In this document: one piece after another, positions 1-5,872 of the stretch | Layout: each line of letters begins with the position of its first letter | Position numbering within the stretch: position 1 is the first letter of the stretch | DNA from: Chloroflexota bacterium | GTDB lineage: Bacteria; Chloroflexota; Dehalococcoidia; GIF9; UBA5629 | NCBI GenBank assembly: GCA_026389655.1 | Contig: JAPLHL010000338.1 | Location: 1 to 5,872 of the forward strand | DNA: 5,872 bases | Reading direction: 5' to 3' | Notes under the pieces: generated by a model | Databases searched by the model: none | Told to the model about the DNA's origin: nothing | The model's input: only the letters and a program-made list of their open reading frames with translations | Translations under genes and position numbers: made by a program

Positions 1-975
1 GGGCTGGTTCTTCCGGAGCAGTACGGTGGAAGTAACGCTGATTTTATGGACCTGGTGGTCCTGATGGAGGAAATGGGCCGTAACATCCTGCCGGGGCCTT
101 TTTACTCGACAGTGGCGCTGGCTGCCCTTCCCATCATGGAATACGGCAGTGACGAACAGAAATCCAGGTATCTGCCTCCCATTGCACGCGGTGAAAAAAT
201 CTGGACACTTGCGCTAAATGAGATTTTTGCCGACTGCAACTGTGAGGGAATTAAAACGGCGGCAAGGCTGGAAAATGGAGAATATATTCTTAACGGGGAA
301 AAACTATTCGTCCCTTATGCAGCTATAGCGGACTATATACTGGTAGTTGCCCGCATTAAGAAAGGCCGCGTGCCTGACAAAGGGGTTACCCTGTTCATTG
401 TGGACCGGAATAGACCCGGTATTGATGTGGAGACCATCCCTACGATTACGGGTGAAATGCAGTGCCGTGTCCGGTTAAAAGGCGTCAAACTGTCTGAGGC
501 CGATGTCCTGGGAACGGCAGGTAATGCCGGGAATGCGCTGGGGCGGATCCTTGATAAAGCCAGCTTGCTTCAATGTGCTGAGGTATCCGGGGCCTGCCAG
601 TCCGTACTTGATATGACGAATACGTATGCCAGGGACAGGCTGCAATTCGGCAAGCCGATCGGCTCATTCCAGGTCATACAGCACAGGCTGGTAGACATGC
701 TTATCGATGTTGAAGGCTTACAGTATCTCGTTTACCAGGCCGCCTGGCTGATGAGCATCGGCGCTAATTGCGGTGACCAGCTCGCCATGACCAAAGCCAA
801 AGCAAACGACGTCTATCAGCGTGTTGCCCTTAGCGGCGTGAAAATCCACGGCGCCATCGGGTTCTCGATGGACCATGATATCGGACTTTATTATCGCCGC
901 GTAATGGCATCGAAGTTCTTCCCCAGGGACACTGATTATTACCTTGAAAAAGTTGCCAGGGGAATCGGACTGTAG
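1..975 (+). CDS. Acyl-CoA dehydrogenase, 5'-truncated by window edge
   Basis: FAD-dependent enzyme of the acyl-CoA dehydrogenase superfamily, which inserts an alpha,beta double bond into an acyl-CoA thioester in the cytoplasm and passes electrons to an electron-transfer flavoprotein. The frame is open from base 1 and reads GLVLPEQYGG before the first ATG at 46. This matches the usual 'G-L-x-x-P-E-x-Y-G-G' segment of the N-terminal helical domain, so the ATG at 46 is internal and some 45-60 N-terminal residues are missing. Counting from base 1, 324 residues are visible. The C-terminal-domain signature RLQFGKPIGSFQ is at residues 213-224 and is followed by the expected H228. The late helix motif KIHGAIGF (281-288) and the C-terminal RGIGL ending are also typical of the FadE-like branch. 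Residue 291 is Asp where many relatives, from memory, have Glu. The exact substrate cannot be read from sequence; short or branched acyl-CoA is plausible from the neighbours. The family call is very secure. Confidence 0.93.
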   Translation, partial: GLVLPEQYGGSNADFMDLVVLMEEMGRNILPGPFYSTVALAALPIMEYGSDEQKSRYLPPIARGEKIWTLALNEIFADCNCEGIKTAARLENGEYILNGEKLFVPYAAIADYILVVARIKKGRVPDKGVTLFIVDRNRPGIDVETIPTITGEMQCRVRLKGVKLSEADVLGTAGNAGNALGRILDKASLLQCAEVSGACQSVLDMTNTYARDRLQFGKPIGSFQVIQHRLVDMLIDVEGLQYLVYQAAWLMSIGANCGDQLAMTKAKANDVYQRVALSGVKIHGAIGFSMDHDIGLYYRRVMASKFFPRDTDYYLEKVARGIGL

Positions 976-1016
976 AGTTCAATTATAATGAGAGAACTAA
1001 TTACGAGGAGGCATCG

Positions 1017-2082
1017 ATGAGAAAGGTGGCTGTCATCGGGGTAGGAATGACTAAATTCAGCGGCAAGCAGGGAAAGACGGCTGTCGAGTTATTCACTGAA
1101 GCCGCTGCCGATGCTATTAATGAGTCCAATCTTAAACCCAAAGACATCCAGGCATTGTTTATCGGCAATGGGCTGGGGCATTCAGGATGCGTTCATGTGG
1201 GTCGCCGGGGGATTCTATGACGTGGTGCTGGCAGGCGGAACTGAGGTGGCTACTAAGATGGGTACACCCCTGGCGACCCGGACTTTCGGCATGTTCAGCG
1301 ACAGCCGCTATGAGTTTCCCGTGGGGATAACCTTTCCCGGGGTGTTTGCGCTGCTTGCCAACCTGTATTCGAAGAAATACAACGTGCCTCTGCCCGAATT
1401 AAAAAGGCAGATGGCCCAGGTATCAGTAAATTCGCATTACTATGCTGCGCGCAATCCCAAAGCACAAATCCAGAAAGAGATTACTATGGATGATGTATTG
1501 AACAGTCTTATGGTGGCTTGTCCGGTCCAACTTCAGGATTGCTGTCCTTTCACCGATGGCGCTGCTGCGCTGGTTTTGGCCTCGGAAGAAGTTGCCTCCA
1601 GGTTAACATCAAAGCCGGTTTATATTGCCGGTATCGGGCAGGCATCTTCGGGCAACCTTATGTCACAAACAGAACACTTACCGCACCTCTATTCAAGGGA
1701 GTTGGCGGTCAGACAGTCCTATAAAATGGCGGGTATGACACCGGCAGATATCGATGTCGTTGAACTGCACGATTGTTTCAGTATAGCTGCAATTATTGCC
1801 CTTGAAAGCCTTGGTTTCTTTGACTACGGCAAAGCCGGGGAAGCGGTAATCAGAGGGGAGACAAAGATCGGCGGCAAAATAGCCGTTAATCCCTCCGGCG
1901 GCTTGAAGGCCAAGGGGCACCCGATAGGCGCCACCGGCGCTGCGCAGGCGTATGAGATAGTAAAACAGCTCAGGGGTGAATGTGGCGAACGGCAGGTCGG
2001 GGGCGCAAAAGTCGGCATGACGGACACGCTGGGTGGTGATGGAGGGACTCTCGCCAATATTATTTTCAAGCGGGGCTGGTAA
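1017..2082 (+). pseudogene. SCP2-type thiolase (acetyl-CoA acyltransferase), disrupted by internal frameshifting deletion
   Basis: Thiolases of this family cleave 3-oxoacyl-CoA with CoA, or run the reverse condensation. The start at 1017 is set by GAGGAGG at 1005-1011, five bases upstream, 41 bases after the dehydrogenase stop. The first frame gives a normal N-terminus (RKVAVIGVGMTKF, then IQALFIGNGLG) up to about base 1178. It then runs 14 unrelated codons to a TGA at 1218-1220. Homology resumes one base out of frame at about 1180 (IQDAFMWVAGGFYDVVLAGG) and continues open to TAA at 2080-2082. This second part carries HDCF, NPSGG, the GHPIGATG catalytic-His motif and LGGDGG near the C-terminus. 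The two parts sum to about 354 residues against roughly 385-400 for the family. The missing block of about 37-40 residues is where the 'ACASG' nucleophile loop belongs, so the product should be inactive. The downstream frame shows no decay, which fits either a recent lesion or an assembly or sequencing error. Confidence 0.87.
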
Positions 2083-2114
2083 CTCATTTGAGATAAGGGG
2101 ATAGGAGAAGACAA

Positions 2115-2528
2115 ATGGAACATAAACTGACCTTTAAAGACTATAACGAGGCCCTGAAAAAGACCAGGCTGCTCGGTCAAAAATGTGAAAATTGCGGCGC
2201 TGTAATAACCCCCCCAAGACTCGCTTGCCGCCAGTGCGGCTCATATGAGATGAGTGCCATCGACTTGAAGGGTAGCGGCCGCATACAGTCCTTCACGGTC
2301 ATCCATGTTCCTCCTGAAGGCCGGGTAACAGATGGGCCTTATATCGTTGTAATGGTTGAGCTAAACGAAGGTCCCTGGATTATGGGCAATTTGTCCGGTG
2401 TGCGGCCTGACGACGTAACAATAGATATAATCGGGCAACCGGTTGTAATGGGACAATCCATTACCGTCTCCGATAAATATTCCGGTGGTGAGGTTGCCGG
2501 GCCTGTGTTCCTTCTGCAGGCATCTTGA
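2115..2528 (+). CDS. Zn-ribbon/OB-fold (DUF35) thiolase partner protein
   Basis: Small 137-residue cytoplasmic protein with a rubredoxin-like zinc ribbon followed by an OB fold. The ribbon cysteines are visible as C24-x2-C27 and C38-x2-C41. The remaining part (GSGRIQSFTVIHVPP, then GPYIVVMVEL and the PWIMGNL segment) is the typical OB-fold strand pattern. The length is normal for the family and the frame is intact. AGGAG at 2103-2107 lies seven bases before the ATG, and the gap to the thiolase stop is 32 bases, so the two genes are probably co-transcribed. Proteins of this family form complexes with SCP2-type thiolases; BbsA with the BbsB thiolase in benzylsuccinate degradation and the archaeal acetoacetyl-CoA thiolase/HMG-CoA synthase complex are known cases. 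The adjacent thiolase points to the same role here. A run of seven C at 2209-2215 lies within the ribbon region without breaking the frame. Confidence 0.9.
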   Translation: MEHKLTFKDYNEALKKTRLLGQKCENCGAVITPPRLACRQCGSYEMSAIDLKGSGRIQSFTVIHVPPEGRVTDGPYIVVMVELNEGPWIMGNLSGVRPDDVTIDIIGQPVVMGQSITVSDKYSGGEVAGPVFLLQAS

Positions 2529-2533
2529 GGTTC

Positions 2534-2543
2534 GCAATATTGC
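2534..2543. repeat. Perfect 10-bp palindrome, possible operator
   Basis: GCAATATTGC equals its own reverse complement. It begins five bases after the DUF35 stop codon and ends 88 bases before the icmF start. A palindrome of this size can be a repressor half-site pair, but it can also arise by chance, and no second copy was noticed upstream of the other genes. Confidence 0.3.
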
Positions 2544-2547
2544 ACAG

Positions 2548-2564
2548 GCAGTTTATTTAACTGC
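2548..2564 (+). repeat. Short inverted repeat (6-bp stem, 5-base loop)
   Basis: GCAGTT at 2548-2553 and AACTGC at 2559-2564 are perfect reverse complements around the loop TATTT; a flanking G-T pair (2547/2565) could add one wobble pair. No poly-T tract follows, so it is not a convincing intrinsic terminator. It could be an operator or a weak RNA hairpin between the DUF35 and icmF coding regions. Confidence 0.35.
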
Positions 2565-2580
2565 TGACTTGGCATAAAAT
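2552..2580 (+). promoter_or_regulatory. Weak candidate sigma-70-type promoter before icmF
   Basis: TAAAAT (2575-2580) matches five of six bases of the -10 consensus. With a 17-base spacer the -35 position reads TTTATT, only three of six. It overlaps the inverted repeat at 2548-2564, an arrangement that would suit repressor control. This is a weak match, and read-through from the upstream genes is equally possible. Confidence 0.2.
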
Positions 2581-2631
2581 GGTATCAACTTCTGTTCATT
2601 TAATAGAAAAACTGATGTGTAAGGGGCAAAT

Positions 2632-5600
2632 ATGGCTGAAAACCAGCAGGGTCGTTATGAATTAAAGCACCGGGTCAGAGTGGTTACGGCAACCAGCCTG
2701 TACGACGGGCATGATGCTTCCATCAATATAATGCGCAGGCTTATCCAATCCGGTGGGGCCGAAGTAATCCACCTGGGACACAGCCGCTCGGTTTCCGAAA
2801 TCGTGGAAGCTGCCTTACAGGAAGATGTGCAGGCCATAGCGGTTTCTTCCTACCAGGGCGGCCATATGGAGTTCTTCAAGTACATGCGCGACATGCTGGT
2901 GAAAAGCGGCGCCGGCCATATTCGTTTGTTCGGTGGAGGGGGAGGTGTGATCAGGCCGGATGAGATTAAGGAACTTCAAAAATATGGAATCGAGCGCATC
3001 TACGATCCTGAAGACGGCCGTAAAATGGGACTTATGGGGATGATAGATGACCTGTTGCAACGCAGTGATTTCCATACGATTGATATCCCCACAGAAATTG
3101 CTAAATCGAGGAAAGGGGCAGGGGTTCCTGGACCGGATAGCCTGGGGACCGGGCAGATGGAGCAGGTAGCCCGTATGATAACGCTGGCCGAGATGGGTGT
3201 CGATCCATGGAAGAAATACAGCAGAATCATTGATGAAAAAGCAAAGCAAAGCAAAGCGCCTGTTATAGGATTGACGGGGACCGGCGGCGCGGGCAAAAGT
3301 TCGCTGCTGGATGAGCTGGTCCTTCGCTTCCGCCATGATAATCCCGGCAAGACCGTGGCAATCCTTTCGGCTGATCCATCCAAGAGGAGGACCGGTGGGG
3401 CGCTGCTCGGCGACCGTATACGTATGAATTACGTGTATGGCGACGGAGTTTATATGCGTTCCCTGGCCACCCGGGGCTCTAAAACGGAACTTCCCGAGGT
3501 CATCATGGATGCTATTTCTATTGTCAAAGCCGCCGGCTATGATCTGATATTGATTGAAACTGCCGGTATTGGACAGGGAGATACGGCAGTCGTGGATGTT
3601 GCGGATATCTGTCTCTACGTGATGACTGCGGAATACGGCGCACCCACACAACTCGAAAAGATCGACATGCTGGATTATGCGGATATAGTAGTGCTGAACA
3701 AGTTTGACCGTAAGGGATCGGAAGACGCCCTGCGTGACGTACGGACGCAGCTGCGTCGATCGAAGACCCTGTTTGAAAAGCCACTTGAAGAAATGCCTGT
3801 ATACGGTACAATTGCCGCCAGGTATAACGACGAAGGCGTGAATGGCCTCTACAAGGGGCTTATTAATCTGGTTTCGAAAAAGACCGGCCGCAAATTCGTT
3901 TGCGGGATACCGGAGGACCAGGTCACGCTCACCAGCGGCGTAAGGCATATTATTCCGCCCGACCGTATCCGTTACCTGGGGGAAATTGCAGACACTGTCA
4001 GAGATTACAAGAAGGCAGTTCATCATCAGGCGGAGATAGCGCGCCGCCTTCAGCATTTGCGCACATCATTGATGGAGATAAAAGAGGAAAGCGCCCGCCA
4101 GGTATTGGAAAAGCATATCGAAACACTCTACGCGAAACAGTCCCCCGAGGCACGCAAACTGCTGGAAGGTTGGGACGATCTGCGTGAATCCTACCATGGT
4201 GAAGTTTTCCGCTATAAGGTACGCGGGCAGGAATACAAGGTGCAGTTGACGGAGCTGACGCTGGCAGGCACTGCCATACCCCGTGTGATAGTTCCTGATT
4301 TGAATGATGACGGCGAGGCGCTGGAGTATTTGATGTTGGAAAACGTACCCGGGCGGTTCCCGTTCACTGCAGGCGTATTTCCTTTTAGAAGGCAGGGAGA
4401 GGAGCCCAAACGCCAGTTTGCCGGTGAAGGTGGCCCTGTACGTACAAACGAGCGCTTTCATTACCTGTCCCGCAACGATGAAGCCAAGAGGCTATCTACA
4501 GCATTCGACTCCGTAACGCTCTATGGAGAGGACCCCCAGGAAAGGCCCGATATATTCGGCAAGGTGGGTGAGTCGGGCGTTTCGATCTGTACACTCGAAG
4601 ATATAAAGAAACTATACGCAGGTTTTGACCTCTGCTCGCCAAGTACGTCCGTGTCTATGACGATCAACGGCCCGGCCCCGGTAATGCTGGCGTTTTTCCT
4701 GAATTGCGCCATTGATCAGCAGGTGGATAATTTTGTTAAGAAAAACGGCAGAGTGCCTTCGGTTGACGAGCATGAGAAAATTATGGCCGACACGCTCACT
4801 AATGTGCGGGGAACGGTACAGGCGGACATTCTCAAGGAAGACCAGGGACAGAACACATGCATCTTTTCCACCGAGTTTGCGCTGAAGATGATGGGTGATA
4901 TACAGGAATATTTTATCGGGCACAATGTCCGCAATTATTATTCCGTTTCAATATCCGGCTATCATATAGCCGAAGCCGGCGCCAACCCGGTCACGCAGGT
5001 TGCCTTCACTCTGGCGAACGGCTTTACTTACGTGGAGTATTACCTGCAGCGGGGGTTCCCGATCGACTCATTCGCTCCCAACCTCTCATTCTTCTTCTCC
5101 AATGGTATGGATGCTGAATACGCTGTAATAGGGCGTGTGGCGCGCAGGATTTGGTCCATCGCCATGAAGCACAAATACTGCGGAAACGAGCGCAGCCAGC
5201 AATTGAAATACCACATTCAGACTTCGGGGAGATCGCTGCATGCGCAGGAGATCCAGTTTAACGACATCCGCACCACGTTACAGGCACTGCTCGCTTTTTA
5301 CGACAACTGCAACTCGCTGCACACAAATTCGTACGACGAAGCCATAACTACGCCTACGGAAGAATCGGTCAGGCGGGCAATGGCAATTCAAATGATCACA
5401 ATGAGGGAATTCGGCCTGACTAAGAACGAAAATGCCTGGCAGGGATCTTATATCCTTGAGGACCTGACTGAACTGGTAGAGGAGGCTATTTTGGCCGAAT
5501 TTGACCGGATTTCCAAGCGTGGTGGGGTGCTGGGCGCCATGGAACTGCAATACCAGCGCGGCAAAATCCAGGATGAGTCCATGCTGTACGAGCAGCGCAA

Positions 5601-5872
5601 ACATTCGGGTGAATTGCCTATTATCGGGGTTAATACCTACTTGAACCCGGACACTAAAAACCTCATTCCCTTTGACATACCGCTGAGCCGGTCTACATCA
5701 GAGGAAAAGCAGTCCCAGATCGATAACCTTCGTGATTTCCAGAAGAGAAATGCACATAAAGCGAAAGAATCGCTGCATAAGCTGCAGCAGGTTGCCCGTG
5801 ACGGCGGCAATATTTTCGAGCAGATGATGGAAACTGCACGCTTTGCTTCACTCGGCCAGATAACCGGTGCGC
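2632..5872 (+). CDS. icmF: Fused isobutyryl-CoA mutase IcmF (B12 domain, MeaB-like GTPase, mutase domain), 3'-truncated by window edge
   Basis: Adenosylcobalamin-dependent radical mutase fused to its own G-protein chaperone; the family interconverts isobutyryl-CoA and n-butyryl-CoA, and isovaleryl-CoA and pivalyl-CoA more slowly. AAGGGG at 2621-2626 is five bases before the ATG, and an in-frame TAA at 2620-2622 excludes an earlier start. The frame is open for 1080 codons. Domains: residues ~13-145, cobalamin binding, with DGHDAS holding the lower-ligand His27 and a glycine-rich FGGGGGV loop; ~205-420, GTPase with P-loop GTGGAGKS (216-223), switch I region [15 protein letters not shown] (248-262), switch [11 protein letters not shown] (309-317) and NKFD (356-359); ~425-555, helical linker; ~560 to the end, mutase TIM barrel with SISGYH (His778, matching the catalytic His of methylmalonyl-CoA mutase) and QTSGRS (863-868). 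The substrate-pocket positions that are Tyr89 and Arg207 in methylmalonyl-CoA mutase are Phe583 and Gln740 here, the isobutyryl-type pair. The visible end (SLGQITGA) is about 15 residues short of the usual C-terminus. Confidence 0.95.
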   Translation, partial: MAENQQGRYELKHRVRVVTATSLYDGHDASINIMRRLIQSGGAEVIHLGHSRSVSEIVEAALQEDVQAIAVSSYQGGHMEFFKYMRDMLVKSGAGHIRLFGGGGGVIRPDEIKELQKYGIERIYDPEDGRKMGLMGMIDDLLQRSDFHTIDIPTEIAKSRKGAGVPGPDSLGTGQMEQVARMITLAEMGVDPWKKYSRIIDEKAKQSKAPVIGLTGTGGAGKSSLLDELVLRFRHDNPGKTVAILSADPSKRRTGGALLGDRIRMNYVYGDGVYMRSLATRGSKTELPEVIMDAISIVKAAGYDLILIETAGIGQGDTAVVDVADICLYVMTAEYGAPTQLEKIDMLDYADIVVLNKFDRKGSEDALRDVRTQLRRSKTLFEKPLEEMPVYGTIAARYNDEGVNGLYKGLINLVSKKTGRKFVCGIPEDQVTLTSGVRHIIPPDRIRYLGEIADTVRDYKKAVHHQAEIARRLQHLRTSLMEIKEESARQVLEKHIETLYAKQSPEARKLLEGWDDLRESYHGEVFRYKVRGQEYKVQLTELTLAGTAIPRVIVPDLNDDGEALEYLMLENVPGRFPFTAGVFPFRRQGEEPKRQFAGEGGPVRTNERFHYLSRNDEAKRLSTAFDSVTLYGEDPQERPDIFGKVGESGVSICTLEDIKKLYAGFDLCSPSTSVSMTINGPAPVMLAFFLNCAIDQQVDNFVKKNGRVPSVDEHEKIMADTLTNVRGTVQADILKEDQGQNTCIFSTEFALKMMGDIQEYFIGHNVRNYYSVSISGYHIAEAGANPVTQVAFTLANGFTYVEYYLQRGFPIDSFAPNLSFFFSNGMDAEYAVIGRVARRIWSIAMKHKYCGNERSQQLKYHIQTSGRSLHAQEIQFNDIRTTLQALLAFYDNCNSLHTNSYDEAITTPTEESVRRAMAIQMITMREFGLTKNENAWQGSYILEDLTELVEEAILAEFDRISKRGGVLGAMELQYQRGKIQDESMLYEQRKHSGELPIIGVNTYLNPDTKNLIPFDIPLSRSTSEEKQSQIDNLRDFQKRNAHKAKESLHKLQQVARDGGNIFEQMMETARFASLGQITGA

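Larger units (their letters stand above)
2529..2631 (+). other. Intergenic region upstream of icmF
   Basis: This 103-base gap is the longest in the window and is AT-richer than the flanking genes. It holds a 10-base palindrome (2534-2543), a hairpin-forming repeat (2548-2564) and the icmF ribosome binding site (AAGGGG, 2621-2626). I see no T-run that would make the hairpin a classical terminator. The region is a plausible place for separate regulation of icmF, but no strong promoter stands out: a TAAAAT at 2575-2580 has only a poor -35 match (TTTATT, 2552-2557, 17-base spacer). Confidence 0.5.

Noticed and set aside
46..975. Acyl-CoA dehydrogenase starting at the ATG at 46
   Set aside because: The in-frame codons before it already encode a conserved segment (LPEQYGG), and there is no ribosome binding site before 46, so the true start lies upstream of the window.
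984..989. Perfect TATAAT hexamer between the dehydrogenase and the thiolase
   Set aside because: No acceptable -35 element lies 16-18 bases upstream, and the 41-base gap with a strong ribosome binding site fits simple co-transcription.
976..998. AGTTC/GAACT inverted repeat after the dehydrogenase stop
   Set aside because: The stem is only five base pairs with a 13-base loop and no T-run, too weak to call a terminator or operator.
1170..1220. Programmed ribosomal frameshift in the thiolase
   Set aside because: A frameshift would rejoin the reading frames but could not restore the ~40 missing residues with the catalytic cysteine, and no slippery heptamer with a downstream structure is evident.
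1111..2082. Stand-alone thiolase starting at the ATG at 1111
   Set aside because: Between 1111 and about 1179 this frame encodes residues unlike any thiolase, while the same bases in the 1017 frame give a normal thiolase N-terminus. The ATG is just an out-of-frame codon in the first part of the broken gene.
2529..2631. Cobalamin riboswitch upstream of the B12-dependent mutase gene
   Set aside because: The gap of about 100 bases is too short for the full aptamer and I see no B12-box-like sequence.
2815..4056. Long open frame of 413 codons on the minus strand
   Set aside because: It lies entirely opposite the B12, GTPase and linker parts of icmF, whose + strand frame has clear conserved motifs. 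The antisense product resembles no family I know and has no convincing ribosome binding site.

Overview
This is a bacterial window carrying one co-directional (+ strand) set of acyl-CoA metabolism genes. It has strong Shine-Dalgarno sites, short gaps, roughly balanced GC content and no mobile element, RNA gene or CRISPR array that I can see. The source could be an anaerobic or syntrophic fatty-acid degrader (Firmicutes or Deltaproteobacteria), but that is inferred from gene content only; the sequence does not settle the taxonomy.

Layout: (1) bases 1-975 hold an acyl-CoA dehydrogenase whose N-terminus lies outside the window. (2) Bases 1017-2082 hold an SCP2-type thiolase that is broken by an internal, out-of-frame deletion near base 1178. 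The lost segment should have carried the nucleophilic cysteine. (3) Bases 2115-2528 hold an intact zinc-ribbon/OB-fold (DUF35) protein, the usual small partner of such thiolases. (4) A 103-base gap contains two short inverted repeats. (5) From 2632 to the window edge runs a very large gene of 1080 visible codons, which I recognise as icmF. It fuses a cobalamin-binding domain, a MeaB-like G-protein chaperone and the large mutase domain of isobutyryl-CoA mutase. Only about 15 C-terminal residues appear to be cut off.

How they may work together (inference): IcmF rearranges the carbon skeleton of a branched acyl-CoA (isobutyryl-CoA to butyryl-CoA, or pivalyl-CoA to isovaleryl-CoA). The dehydrogenase would then oxidise an acyl-CoA to an enoyl-CoA, and the thiolase/DUF35 pair would cleave a 3-oxoacyl-CoA. 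The hydratase and hydroxyacyl-CoA dehydrogenase needed in between are not in the window. The two main points to check are the thiolase lesion (real pseudogene or assembly error) and the true substrate of the fused mutase.
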